Notes: generated from the letters alone by a model not told the origin. 64,000 nucleotides of DNA from Mycobacterium sp. ACS4054 (GCF_001667275.1 NZ_LZHV01000003.1:40205-104204); one strand, 5' to 3'; counted from the stretch's first letter, positions 32,227-40,505 are shown. Numbers and translations: made by a program.

Positions 32227-33309
32227 TTAGGACGGCGGCGTCATGTGCCGGAGGGTGGTGTGCGGGCTCTGGCCGTACGTCTGTCGATAGAGCACCGCGA
32301 ACCGGCCGGTGTGCGCGAAACCCCAACGCTGGGCGATTTCGGTGACGGTGGTGGTGGACGGGGCCCCGGCGATCAGCTCTTGGTGAGCGCGACCGAGGCG
32401 GACGTTGCGAATGTATTCCGTTGGCGTGGTGCCCAATTGACGCCGGAAAAGGTACTGCACCGCCCTGGGTGTGAGGTGCACCGCACCCGCAACGTCGTTG
32501 ATGCCCACTTCCGAGGCGGCGTGCCGGTGGATGAACGATATGGCGTCCTTGAGCGCCTCCGGCAGCGCGGGCTCGTTGGCCAGGTCCTGCTCGGTGAGGT
32601 TGGACGGGTAGCACTCCAGCAGCGCGCCGGCCAGCAGCGGAGCCAGCCCCGCCACGATCAATGGCTGCTGGGCGGTGTCCGGGGCCGCCAACGTCAACGC
32701 CACGTAGTCCAGCGCCCGATGCCACGCCCGCACCGCCGAGCGCGAGCGTGGCCGCCAGTCCAGGAAGTGGATCTGCTGGGATAGCGGCGCCCGCCACTCC
32801 GCGGCGAACTGCTGCAGCACGTCCGCACCGATGCTCACCACGTCGAACCGCGCCCCGTTGCACTGCAACAGGCACGGCATGTCGTGCGCGACCAGGATGG
32901 GAAAGTCAACGGTGGCGGGGGGCCCGCCGGCAACGCTCATCGACCCCGCGCGAGGCTGGATGACGGCGACGGTGTCGGACCCCGGGATCTCGAGCGCGAC
33001 GCGTCCCTGAATGGTCACGTCGTCGACGGTCAACGAACCCGCTTCGCAGCGCCGATGGGAGACGGCCGAGCGACCCGTCAGGCCGGCGATGCGCCAGCCC
33101 GGCTGGTAGGCCTTGGCAAAGAATTGCCGCGCGGCCTGGGCATCGATGGTGCGGAACTGGTCGTACCGGCGCGCCGTGGTCGATCCCCCAGCGCGCCGCA
33201 GCGCATCCCCCGAGGGGGACGGCTGGGCGCGCACCAACTCGGGCGGACTGGCCGTCTCGGCGACCAGCCCGGGGCCGGTGTGTTCGGTTGCGCTCGTCAC
33301 GGTGGTCAT
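32227..33309 (-). CDS. AraC-family transcriptional regulator
   Basis: 360 residues: an N-terminal sensor region of the AraC-binding-like type (residues ~60-230) and a C-terminal double helix-turn-helix (INDVAGAVHLTPRAVQYLFRR, then VTEIAQRWGFAHTGRFAVLYRQTYGQSP). ATG 33309 was chosen because the frame upstream is short and shares the promoter gap with the glycosyltransferase end. The glycosyltransferase gene ends 42 bases upstream on the same strand. Target genes unknown. Confidence 0.9.
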   Translation of the reverse strand: MTTVTSATEHTGPGLVAETASPPELVRAQPSPSGDALRRAGGSTTARRYDQFRTIDAQAARQFFAKAYQPGWRIAGLTGRSAVSHRRCEAGSLTVDDVTIQGRVALEIPGSDTVAVIQPRAGSMSVAGGPPATVDFPILVAHDMPCLLQCNGARFDVVSIGADVLQQFAAEWRAPLSQQIHFLDWRPRSRSAVRAWHRALDYVALTLAAPDTAQQPLIVAGLAPLLAGALLECYPSNLTEQDLANEPALPEALKDAISFIHRHAASEVGINDVAGAVHLTPRAVQYLFRRQLGTTPTEYIRNVRLGRAHQELIAGAPSTTTVTEIAQRWGFAHTGRFAVLYRQTYGQSPHTTLRHMTPPS

Positions 33310-33351
33310 AGTTGGCGTCCCCGAGGGGCCTCGCACGCTGTCATCATTCCA

Positions 33352-34509
33352 TCACCGAAGCCCGGACGACTGCAACCGTGCCTGCGCTCCTACCTGCTGA
33401 TAAACGCCAAGTGCGTCCAGGGCGATGCGGTCCCAGGCATAGCGGGACAGTGCGCGACTGCGACCCGCCGCGCCCATGCTCTGGCACTGAAAGCTCTGCG
33501 CGAGGAGGCTTCTCAAGGTAGCGGACAACCCGCCGGGGGCTTGCGGCGACAACACCAGCCCGGTGACGCTGTCCACCACGGCGTCCTTGAGTACGCCGAC
33601 GCCGAAGGCCACCACCACCACGCCGCTGGCCATCGCCTGCAGCGCCGCCGCCGCCCGCGGTGGCTCTCGGGGCGTGCACGCGACCACGTCGGCGGACCGC
33701 ACCAGCATCGGCAGCTCATCACCGGCGACGGTGCCGGCGAACCGGACGCGGTCCGCCACCCTCAGCCCGGCGGCCAGGCGTTGCAGCCGAACCCGTGCCC
33801 CGTCGTGATCGGAGTTCGTGGGATCGGTTTCGGCAATCACCAACTCGGCGCCAGGGACCCTTGGCAAGGCGTTGATGACGATGTCGAACCCGTTGTGCGG
33901 CAGAGGGTTTGGCGCCAGGCAAAGCACACGATGCGGGTGCGTCCGGGCCAGTGCCGGACCATCCGAGGTGTATCGCTCGACGTCGACGCCGCTGGTCAAC
34001 ACCGACACCCTGGCGCGGCTGCGGCGCAACCGGCTCAACGCGTCGACATCGTCGGAGCTCTCGCCCGTCACCCACATCGCGCTGCGCGTCAGCAGCGGTT
34101 CGACGCGAAGCCGTTCGGGGTCACGTGGCGCTCCGCGGGGCGCGCGGGTGGCGGCCAGGCCCAGGAAACTCTGGACGGTCGGCACGTCGTGGCGCCGGGC
34201 GGCCAGTTGGGCGGCCAAACCACCGAGCCAGCCGTAGGCGTGCACGACGTCGGGCGCGTCGGCTGCCCATTCGCGGGTGAGCGCGGCCGCCCAGTCCCCG
34301 ATGTACGGCAACACGTCCGAGGGCGACTTCGGCGCGCGGGGGCCAACCGGCACCGACAACGTGCGGTGGGCGCCGGTGGTGTTCACCGGCGAACGTCCCT
34401 TGCGCCGGACGAACGCCGTTACCGCATGATCGCGGGACGCGAGCGCCGCGCTGAGTTGCTGTGGGTCGTCAGCGGCGATGTCATCGCCGCTGACGATCGC
34501 GATCCTCAC
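33352..34509 (-). CDS. Glycosyltransferase, GT4-like (GT-B fold)
   Basis: 385 residues. N-terminal VRIAIVSGDD strand, middle VVHAYGWLGGLAAQLAARR, a hinge after LTSGVDVERY (the typical nucleotide-sugar enzyme segment) and a C-terminal half with VRFAGTVAGDELPMLVRSADVV and LQAMASGVVVVAF. The second Glu of the usual EX7E motif is Gln, so the donor site is not standard. GTG start with GGGGG upstream. A SigF-type promoter lies 36 bases upstream. It is divergent from a CheB-like gene; the sugar and acceptor are unknown. Confidence 0.87.
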   Translation of the reverse strand: MRIAIVSGDDIAADDPQQLSAALASRDHAVTAFVRRKGRSPVNTTGAHRTLSVPVGPRAPKSPSDVLPYIGDWAAALTREWAADAPDVVHAYGWLGGLAAQLAARRHDVPTVQSFLGLAATRAPRGAPRDPERLRVEPLLTRSAMWVTGESSDDVDALSRLRRSRARVSVLTSGVDVERYTSDGPALARTHPHRVLCLAPNPLPHNGFDIVINALPRVPGAELVIAETDPTNSDHDGARVRLQRLAAGLRVADRVRFAGTVAGDELPMLVRSADVVACTPREPPRAAAALQAMASGVVVVAFGVGVLKDAVVDSVTGLVLSPQAPGGLSATLRSLLAQSFQCQSMGAAGRSRALSRYAWDRIALDALGVYQQVGAQARLQSSGLR

Positions 34510-34544
34510 TCCGACCCCCTCGAGTCGCTGTTTGCGTAGGGACG

Positions 34545-34568
34545 TACCCGACCAGCTATCGGCGAAAC
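34545..34568 (-). promoter_or_regulatory. SigF-type promoter upstream of the glycosyltransferase
   Basis: On the reverse strand GTTT (34565-34568), a 15-base spacer, then GGGTA (34545-34549), an exact core match to the mycobacterial SigF consensus GGTTT-N15-17-GGGTA. The -10 lies 36 bases from the GTG start. Confidence 0.75.
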
Positions 34569-34672
34569 GGCGGCGACTCGGCGCCTTCGCCGGCGACGCC
34601 GCCATTTCGCTTTCCGGATAGGAGCCTTTCTCGGGGCTGTGGCAGCGGCCGGCCATTTGGGAAACTGGAGGC

Positions 34673-35542
34673 GTGGCGAGCGACACACATCGTCCCGCCG
34701 TCGAGCTGGTGGTGCTGCTGGCGTCGGCGGGTGGTTTGAACGCGCTGTCGACGGTTCTGCGTGATCTGCCGGCCGACCTGCCGGCCGCCATCGTCGTGCA
34801 GCAACACCTCGGCGACCACGACAGCGTGTTGCCGGCGATCCTTCGCCGCCAGACCGAGCGCGGGGTGGGTTGGGCCCATGACGGCCAGGTTCTCGCCGCG
34901 GGGCAGGCCGTCGTCTGCCCGCCCGCGATGGACCTCGAACTCTCTCCCGACGGCCGCTGCCGCCTCACGGAGGACGGCGGGGTGCGGCGCTTCGACGTGT
35001 TGCTGCGGTCGGTCGCCAAATCGTATGGACCGCGCAGTGTGGCGGCGGTGCTGTCGGGCTCGGGCCAAGACGGGGCGGCGGGCACCGCGGCGATGAAGCG
35101 GGCGGGCGCCATCGTCATCGCCGAGAGCCCGGACACCGCCCTGTACTCGTCGATGCCGCTGGCGGCGGCACGCGCAGGCGCCGACCTGATGTTGCCCGTC
35201 GACCAGATCGGCCGGGTGCTGGTCGGCATCGTCGAGGGCGCGCCGTTGCCCGAGCCGCAGCCAGACCAGGGTCGCGGCGCTGTCCCAGGGCCGGTGGTGG
35301 AGGTAACCGGCTCGATCCCGATCCCGGTGCAGGACGACATCGTCAACAACGCGGGATGCCGCGCCGAGCTCGCGGGGTTGCGTGCGGCCGAACTCGCCCG
35401 TCGGCGCCGCGAGCTATCCGCGGGATCCGGCGCCACCGCCGAAACCGTGGCGACGGCGCGACGCCGGGCCGCGGAATCGCGGCGCCGTGCGCAGTTGGCC
35501 CATCAGGCGGCCGAGGAAGCGTCTGCGCGCTGGGGTCACTGA
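34673..35542 (+). CDS. CheB-type methylesterase domain protein
   Basis: 289 residues. The CheB methylesterase domain is at residues ~10-190 with the catalytic triad visible as S18 (LLASAGGL), H45 (QQHLGDHDS) and D133 (GSGQDGAAG). No receiver domain precedes it, unlike classical CheB. The C-terminal ~80 residues are Arg/Ala/Glu-rich helix. GTG start with CTGGAG upstream. Its stop is five bases from the stop of the convergent CheR-PAS gene. No chemoreceptor gene is nearby, so its substrate is probably not a classical MCP. Confidence 0.88.
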   Translation: MASDTHRPAVELVVLLASAGGLNALSTVLRDLPADLPAAIVVQQHLGDHDSVLPAILRRQTERGVGWAHDGQVLAAGQAVVCPPAMDLELSPDGRCRLTEDGGVRRFDVLLRSVAKSYGPRSVAAVLSGSGQDGAAGTAAMKRAGAIVIAESPDTALYSSMPLAAARAGADLMLPVDQIGRVLVGIVEGAPLPEPQPDQGRGAVPGPVVEVTGSIPIPVQDDIVNNAGCRAELAGLRAAELARRRRELSAGSGATAETVATARRRAAESRRRAQLAHQAAEEASARWGH

Positions 35543-35547
35543 GGCGG

Positions 35548-37389
35548 CTAGTTCAGCACCTCCATGAGCAGGAGCGCTCCCCCGACCGTCCCCTCGCGGG
35601 AACGAAACGACGTGCACGTGACGCGGACCCGGGTCGACCGCCCGCGCCGGTTGACCGCGTCCACCTCGGTCTCACCGACGCTGTCGGCATCCACGAACGC
35701 GTTGCCGATGAGCGGACGCACGGCGTCCAGGGGCAGCCCGATGTCCAAGCTGGTGAGCCTGGTGCCGGTCGCCTCGTCGGAGCGCAGGCCCCACAGCTCC
35801 TCGCAGCCGCGGTTCCACAGGATCACCGTCATCTCGCGGTCGACCACGACCATGCCCATGCGGACCGAGTCGATCAGGGAATCCAGGAAGTTCTTCGCGT
35901 CGTCCAGCTCGACGCTGCGATCCCGCAACATGTCGTTGATGGTGTGCAGTTCGTCGTTGGTGGACTGCAGCTCCTCGTTCATCGTTTCGAGTTCTTCGTT
36001 GGTGGATTGCAATTCCTCGTTGGTGGTCTCTAGTTCCTCCACGGTGGACTGCAGTTCCTCGTTGGTGGTCTCGAGTTCCTCGTTGGTGGACTGCAACTCC
36101 TCGTATGCCGCCTCCAACTGACGGTTGGTCTGGACCACCTTGTCCAGGAGGGCGGGCGTCGCGCTGACGTCGAAGAACACGATCGACACGCCGAGCAGAC
36201 CGTTTTCGGCGTCGACGAGCGGGTTGATGTGGATTTCGAACCACACCGTATCCGCGCCCGGCCGTTGCCATTTGACGTCCTGGATGCGCGCCGACCGGCG
36301 CTCCACCTTGGCCTGCTCCAGGTAGGCGCGCAGCTCCACCGGGCGGTAGGACACCTCCAGGTCGCGCAGCAGCCGGCCGATGTCGCGGGCCGAGAGCCCG
36401 AACAGGGTCTCGGCCTGCTGGTTGATCATTGCGACCGTGTCCTCGCCGGTGATCACGATCTGTGCCACCGGGCTGGCGCGAAAAGCCAAGTCGCGCACCG
36501 TGCTCAACCCCGTCAGGTCCACGTTGCGTTCGTAGAATGCGCCGGCGGGGTCGTAGCGCTCGATGCCGGTGTGGCTTCCGACCGCCTTGCGGAAGATTCG
36601 GTGCTTGAGGTTCAGCGGGGTGAACCGATCCCCGTGGCTGAGCAGCATCTCGGCGTGCCCGAGGAACAGCGTTCCCTGCGGCGCAAGGGCGAAATGCAGG
36701 CGCCCCACCACGTTTCGCTGCGTCTCGGCGTTGAGGTACATCAGGGTGTTGCGGCACACCAGCAGGTCGACCCGCGAGATCGGTGCGTCCTTGACCAAGT
36801 CGTTGCGCCCGAAGATCACCGCGCGGCGCAGATCCTTCTGAAAGACGTAGCGGCCGTTGACTTGCTCGAAATAGCGTGTCAACAGGTCGCTCGGCACCGA
36901 CTCGACAGCCTTGGCGTCATAGGACGCCGCGCGCGCCTCGGACAGCGCGTCCTCGTCGATGTCGGTGGCGTAGATCTTGACCCGCTGCCGGAACGCCTCG
37001 GGACCCAGGTTCTCGGCCAGCAGCATGGCCAGCGTGTAGGCCTCCTCCCCGGAGGCACATCCCGCGCTCCACACCCGGATCGGATCGCCGGGACCCCGCT
37101 CGGCGAGCATCCGGGGGATGACCTCGGAGCCGACGTATTCCCACGCCTCCGGGTCGCGGAAGAAGGCGGTGACGTTGATGAGGATGGTGTTGAAGAGCGC
37201 GGCGAATTCGTCGGAACTGGCCTGCAGGAAGTCGAGGTATTCCTCGAAAGAGCTGAAGCCCGCCTGGTCCATTCGGTGACGGACGCGCCGCATCAGGGAT
37301 GTGCGCTTGTAGCCGGTGAAGTCGAAGCCGCGGGAATCGCGCATGTAGCGCAGCAGTGCCTCGAAGGCCTCGTCGGTCGTGCCGTCCAT
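35548..37389 (-). CDS. CheR-type methyltransferase fused to PAS - coiled coil - PAS
   Basis: 613 residues. CheR all-alpha N-terminus (residues 1-70) and SAM-binding domain with VWSAGCASGEEAYTLAML and the segment VDLLVCRNTLMYL (about 85-265); first PAS (~300-400); eight near-identical heptads of the ELQSTNE/ELETTNE type forming a signalling coiled coil; second PAS (~485-610). This layout occurs in CheR-PAS sensors in bacteria lacking flagella. It is the third gene of a reverse operon with CheB and STAS-HATPase genes, 49 bases after the latter. Confidence 0.9.
   Translation of the reverse strand: MDGTTDEAFEALLRYMRDSRGFDFTGYKRTSLMRRVRHRMDQAGFSSFEEYLDFLQASSDEFAALFNTILINVTAFFRDPEAWEYVGSEVIPRMLAERGPGDPIRVWSAGCASGEEAYTLAMLLAENLGPEAFRQRVKIYATDIDEDALSEARAASYDAKAVESVPSDLLTRYFEQVNGRYVFQKDLRRAVIFGRNDLVKDAPISRVDLLVCRNTLMYLNAETQRNVVGRLHFALAPQGTLFLGHAEMLLSHGDRFTPLNLKHRIFRKAVGSHTGIERYDPAGAFYERNVDLTGLSTVRDLAFRASPVAQIVITGEDTVAMINQQAETLFGLSARDIGRLLRDLEVSYRPVELRAYLEQAKVERRSARIQDVKWQRPGADTVWFEIHINPLVDAENGLLGVSIVFFDVSATPALLDKVVQTNRQLEAAYEELQSTNEELETTNEELQSTVEELETTNEELQSTNEELETMNEELQSTNDELHTINDMLRDRSVELDDAKNFLDSLIDSVRMGMVVVDREMTVILWNRGCEELWGLRSDEATGTRLTSLDIGLPLDAVRPLIGNAFVDADSVGETEVDAVNRRGRSTRVRVTCTSFRSREGTVGGALLLMEVLN
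35932..36099 (-). repeat. 21-bp tandem repeat encoding eight heptads in the CheR-PAS gene
   Basis: Eight in-frame 21-base units coding alternating ELQSTNE and ELETTNE heptads, with only a few substitutions (V, M, D, H variants). The nucleotide identity between units is high enough for slippage or recombination to change copy number, which would alter the signalling-helix length by whole heptads. Confidence 0.85.
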
Positions 37390-37438
37390 TCAGGTCCCAT
37401 CAGGCGTGGTCGAAGGACTTGAACACTACTCGCGGTGG

Positions 37439-38206
37439 TCAGAATTCATTCTCGCGACCGACCAATGCCCACACCGTTTTGCCGGTCGAGGTGGGGGTGC
37501 TGCCCCACGCCCGACACAGCGCGGAGACGATGGCCAGGCCGGAGACGATCTCGGCGCCGCGATCGGCATCCTCGTGGCGGCCCGGCAGGCGGAAATTGCC
37601 ATCCTCGACCGCGATGGTGACGGCGTCGCGGTGGCTCTCCACCCGCAACACCGGCGCGCTGTCGGTGTGATCGAGGACGTTTTCGATGAACACGGTGGCG
37701 ACCGTGGAGGCGACAGGAATGACCTCGCGGCAGTCCCATTCGGTCAGCCAATCGGTGACCACCGCACGGGCGAGACCGAGGCTGGCGTGCGAGCGCGGAA
37801 GCTCGGTTCGCGCTCGGCGCCTCAGCTGTAACGATCGGCTGCGGGCGGCTTCCAGCGCCGCATCTAGGACAGGATAGATGGGCACGTACCGGCCCATGCC
37901 ACCCGCGATTATGGCGCACCGGGCCTCCGCATCCGCGCAGACGAGCAGGATCGGGACGTCGGGCCAGATGCTGACGTGCCAGCGAGCGCTGGTGAAGACC
38001 GTCAAGGCCGACGGCGTCGGCACTTCAAGCCGGTCGACGTCGACGATCACCGCGCGGGGCTCGTCGAGGGCCGCCTTGATCACGGTGTCGCGGACGCTGC
38101 GGTATGTGGAGCTGTCCAGCACCCCGTCCACCGCCAGGATTGTCACGTCCCGTTGCGCTTCGGTGTCAATGCGAACCTCCGACCGTTGGTCAGCCACCGG
38201 GTTCAC
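37439..38206 (-). CDS. STAS-HATPase fusion: anti-anti-sigma plus anti-sigma-kinase-like domains
   Basis: 255 residues. N-terminal STAS domain (~10-115), then a GHKL ATPase of the RsbW/SpoIIAB type (~140-255): N-box E175-N176 in FIENVLDH, G1 box E201-D202-G203-N204, G2 GLAIVSAL at 223, and G3 TGKTVWA at 241-247. The STAS phosphosite position is Pro (TPSALTV), so self-regulation by Ser phosphorylation is unlikely. GTG 38206 or 38197 is the start; both overlap the CheB stop. The fusion suggests a partner-switching regulator for a sigma factor, fed by the CheB/CheR proteins around it. Confidence 0.87.
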   Translation of the reverse strand: MNPVADQRSEVRIDTEAQRDVTILAVDGVLDSSTYRSVRDTVIKAALDEPRAVIVDVDRLEVPTPSALTVFTSARWHVSIWPDVPILLVCADAEARCAIIAGGMGRYVPIYPVLDAALEAARSRSLQLRRRARTELPRSHASLGLARAVVTDWLTEWDCREVIPVASTVATVFIENVLDHTDSAPVLRVESHRDAVTIAVEDGNFRLPGRHEDADRGAEIVSGLAIVSALCRAWGSTPTSTGKTVWALVGRENEF

Positions 38207-39209
38207 CGCCGTGCGCGGCGTTGGCCGACAACCGGTCACTGAGGACCGCCAACGCCCGTTCGGTCTCCTCGGCCAGTTCGGTGTAACGCCGCTCGAGCGG
38301 GCCAAGGCCCGCCTTGTCCGCTAGTTCCCGCGCCAACCGCGCCTTCTCTTGCAGGCTTCGCACGGCGACCCAGAGTGCGCCCTCGACCTCGACGTCCCGC
38401 GCGCTGAGCAGGGCATCGGCCGTCCACGCATGGCCCACCTGGCAGCGGTAGTTGCCCTCGCTGACCGAAACCAAGGAGCCGTTGCAGTCCGGGCAGATGT
38501 AGCCCGACGGCGCGCCCAACTCCTCGGTGTCGAAATTTGTCGAGAATCGCGACGCCATGGCGATGCGATTCTCCAGTTCCATTGCGGCGTCGCGTTCCAT
38601 CTCCGGATCCTCTAGCTCGCGGTGCGACAGTTCTTTGAGGAGGGCGCCGATTTCGGCGGCCGGAGCCTGGCGATCCAGCACGCCGGCCTCACGCGCGTTC
38701 ATCGGCATCGCGGGGAACAGCGCGTCCTCCGGCGCCTGGCCGATCGTGGTGCCGCCCCGCGCGCGAATCGCTGCCAGCCCGAGCACCCCGTCGTCGAGCA
38801 CGCCCGAGAGCAGGACACCGATCGCCCGCGGCCCGTAGGCCAGCGCGACCGAGCGGAACAGCGCGTTGATCGCGGGCCGGTGCCCGTTCTCGGTCGGCCC
38901 CTGGGACAGCACCACGTGGTGGTCGTCGACCAGCAAGTGGCGGTCCGGACGGGCGACGTAAATGCGCGCCGGTTCGAGCTCGGCACCGTGTTCGGCCGCG
39001 ACGGCAGGCAGCGGGCCGCTCCGGTTCAGGATGCGGGCCAGGATGCTTGGCGCACCGGCCGGGACGTGCAGGGTGACCAGGTAGGCGTAGGGCACGTCCG
39101 GCGACAATCCCGCCGCCAGCTTTGAAAGTGCCTCGACCCCGCCCGCCGAGGCCCCGATCGCCACCACGCCGCGCAGATCGCCATTTTCGCTAGATGCTGT
39201 GATCACCAC
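38190..39209 (-). CDS. CheB-type methylesterase with C-terminal zinc ribbon
   Basis: 339 residues. Catalytic residues S21 (IGASAGG), H48 (TLHVPAG) and D140 (LSGVLDDG) are in place within a CheB domain at ~12-195, with no receiver domain. A zinc-ribbon-like C-terminal part has C239, C242, C256 and H260 (CPDC...CQVGH), followed by a helical tail. First gene of the operon with STAS-HATPase and CheR-PAS. GTG start with GAGGAG just upstream. A possible SigF promoter sits immediately upstream. Confidence 0.88.
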   Translation of the reverse strand: MVITASSENGDLRGVVAIGASAGGVEALSKLAAGLSPDVPYAYLVTLHVPAGAPSILARILNRSGPLPAVAAEHGAELEPARIYVARPDRHLLVDDHHVVLSQGPTENGHRPAINALFRSVALAYGPRAIGVLLSGVLDDGVLGLAAIRARGGTTIGQAPEDALFPAMPMNAREAGVLDRQAPAAEIGALLKELSHRELEDPEMERDAAMELENRIAMASRFSTNFDTEELGAPSGYICPDCNGSLVSVSEGNYRCQVGHAWTADALLSARDVEVEGALWVAVRSLQEKARLARELADKAGLGPLERRYTELAEETERALAVLSDRLSANAAHGGEPGG

Positions 39210-39217
39210 TCCTCGAC

Positions 39218-39241
39218 TACCCGCCTCAATCGTAAGTAACC
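39218..39241 (-). promoter_or_regulatory. Possible SigF-type promoter for the CheB-STAS-CheR operon
   Basis: Reverse strand GGTTA (39237-39241), 14-base spacer, GGGTA (39218-39222). The -10 matches the consensus but the -35 has one mismatch and the spacer is one short. It would give an almost leaderless mRNA for the CheB gene starting at 39209. Confidence 0.4.
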
Positions 39242-39281
39242 CGCTCGTGCGGGGATAGGCGTGGCGTCATGGGTTCTGATG

Positions 39282-39307
39282 GGTTTTCACCGTGGCCCGG
39301 GCGGGCA
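39282..39307 (+). promoter_or_regulatory. SigF-type promoter for the Rho_N-like gene
   Basis: GGTTT (39282-39286), 16-base spacer, GGGCA (39303-39307), one base off the SigF -10 GGGTA. It is followed after ~25 bases by AGGAGG and the ATG at 39345. Confidence 0.6.
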
Positions 39308-39344
39308 CCCTGACCATTACGTCTTGCGGACAGGAGGATGGACC

Positions 39345-39602
39345 ATGCCGAATTCGTCGATCAAGAATGAAAAGCTGTACAAGGACCTGCGCAAGCAGGG
39401 CGACTCCAAGGAGAAGGCGGCCCGGATCTCCAACGCGGCCGCAGCGCGGGGTAAGTCTTCGGTCGCGCGCAAGGGCGGCAAGTCCGGTTCGTATCAGGAC
39501 TGGACCGTCCCCCAGCTGAGGAAGCGCGCGAAAGAGCTTGGCATGTCCGGGTATTCGAGCCTGACCAAGGACAAACTGGTAGCCAAGCTGCGCAATCACT
39601 GA
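39345..39602 (+). CDS. Small basic protein with Rho N-terminal/SAP-like helical domain
   Basis: 85 residues, very basic. The N-terminal half (KLYKDLRKQGDSKEKAARIS) resembles plasmid-stabilisation-like or DUF7218 small proteins; the C-terminal ~35 residues (WTVPQLRKRAKELGM, then LTKDKLVAKLRN) form a Rho-termination-factor N-terminal / SAP-type helix-extended-helix that binds nucleic acid. ATG 39345 has a perfect AGGAGG (39332-39337). A SigF-like promoter precedes it, so it is likely a stationary-phase DNA- or RNA-binding protein. It overlaps the convergent nucleotidyltransferase stop by seven bases. Confidence 0.85.
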   Translation: MPNSSIKNEKLYKDLRKQGDSKEKAARISNAAAARGKSSVARKGGKSGSYQDWTVPQLRKRAKELGMSGYSSLTKDKLVAKLRNH

Positions 39603-40162
39603 GCCGTGAGGCCGAGCCGATCGGCCAACACCAGAAAGGCGACCGCGTAGTCGTTGTCCGCGGTGCACGCCCTGACCCGCTCCCAGTCCAGCCGCTCGCG
39701 CACCGCGCGCACCGCCGGCAACAGCTTGGCGAAGTCGCAGTAATGCTCGTGCAGGGCGCGCAGTTGCTGGATGAGCACCATCGTGGGCGGCAGCACCGGC
39801 ATCCTGATCGCCAGCACGTCCTGCTGCTCGGCGCAGTCCAGCGTGGTCGATTCCACCCGAACCCCGTTGAGGCGGTGCAGCACGTCGACGACCGTATCGC
39901 CGGCCCGCACCTTGAAGAGCCAGTCCTCCGGGGGCCGCTCCACGGCGAAGCCGGCACCGCTCAGGGTGGCCACCGCGTCGTCCACGTCGGACTCGGCCAC
40001 CACCAGATCCACGTCGTGGGTGGGTTCCGGCGCGCCGTAGGCCCACAGCGCGTAGCTGCCGGCCAACGCGAACCGGGGGCCGTTTTCCTTTAGCGCAGAG
40101 GCCGCGCCGCGCAGCGCTTCCCGCAGCGCCGCGCTGGGTGCGGGGGGCTCGATGGGTGCCAT
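39596..40162 (-). CDS. Minimal nucleotidyltransferase-like protein
   Basis: 188 residues. The nucleotidyltransferase motif GS-x(n)-DVDL is present (AGSYALWAYG, then THDVDLVV) at residues ~35-54, with no clear third catalytic Asp identified. This fold is found in toxin-type NTases and metabolic proteins alike. There is no antitoxin-like gene directly upstream, so a toxin role is not supported. A SigF-like promoter lies just upstream. Tail-to-tail with the Rho_N-like gene. Confidence 0.8.
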   Translation of the reverse strand: MAPIEPPAPSAALREALRGAASALKENGPRFALAGSYALWAYGAPEPTHDVDLVVAESDVDDAVATLSGAGFAVERPPEDWLFKVRAGDTVVDVLHRLNGVRVESTTLDCAEQQDVLAIRMPVLPPTMVLIQQLRALHEHYCDFAKLLPAVRAVRERLDWERVRACTADNDYAVAFLVLADRLGLTAQ

Positions 40163-40175
40163 GGTCCCTACGTCA

Positions 40176-40201
40176 TACCCCGCTGGCGACGAGCTACAAC
40201 C
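40176..40201 (-). promoter_or_regulatory. SigF-like promoter upstream of the nucleotidyltransferase gene
   Basis: Reverse strand GGTTG (40197-40201), 16-base spacer, GGGTA (40176-40180; followed by T to give GGGTAT). One mismatch in the -35. The -10 is 13 bases from the ATG at 40162, giving a very short leader. Confidence 0.5.
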
Positions 40202-40271
40202 TGCGCGGATGGGTCGCCGACGGTGCTAAGCCTGTTTAACTTGCGGCCAATTGGGAAATTCTGTCGTGGTG

Positions 40272-40287
40272 TTAACCGCTTGGTTAA
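40272..40287. repeat. Short palindrome TTAACC-N4-GGTTAA
   Basis: Perfect six-base arms (40272-40277 and 40282-40287) around GCTT, AT-rich against the GC-rich surroundings. The right arm contains the TAA stop of the small reverse-strand gene. Could be an operator or a weak transcription stop; nothing else supports either. Confidence 0.4.
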
Positions 40288-40505
40288 GCGCCGATGATGC
40301 CGCCGCCGCAGTGATCCCAGCCCGCGTCGGGCGGGTGCAACTGGCGGCCGGCCTTCGCGCGCCAACCCCTGGCGAGGACGCCGCCCCGGCCGACCGCTTC
40401 GAGGTCGCCGGCCACCGCGTCCACCGCAATACCGAACTCCCACTCCTCGCGTCGGCACGAACCCAGGCTCGGGCGCCACACGGGTTCGCTTTCCGCCTCA
40501 GGCAC
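40284..40505 (-). CDS. Small hypothetical protein, 73 residues
   Basis: 73 residues with a balanced composition (four Trp, two Cys, acidic and hydrophobic residues) and strongly G/C-biased third codon positions in this frame, while the overlapping frames look like shadows. Sequence features: WRPSLGSCRREEWEFGIAVDAV near the start and a Gly-rich end (HCGGGIIGA). I do not recognise the family. GTG start at 40505, divergent from the acyl-CoA dehydrogenase gene. No partner is evident. Confidence 0.55.
   Translation of the reverse strand: MPEAESEPVWRPSLGSCRREEWEFGIAVDAVAGDLEAVGRGGVLARGWRAKAGRQLHPPDAGWDHCGGGIIGA

Noticed and set aside
34510..35436. Extension of the glycosyltransferase frame upstream across the CheB gene
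   Set aside because: The frame is open only as a shadow of the forward CheB gene; the GTG at 34509 has its own Shine-Dalgarno and SigF promoter.
39596..40162. Nucleotidyltransferase as a toxin of a toxin-antitoxin pair
   Set aside because: No small co-directional antitoxin gene overlaps or precedes it; the neighbour 39345-39602 is convergent.
40234..40257. SigF-like motif GTTT-N15-GGGAA on the forward strand
   Set aside because: It points into the antisense strand of a small gene with no start codon at a suitable distance.
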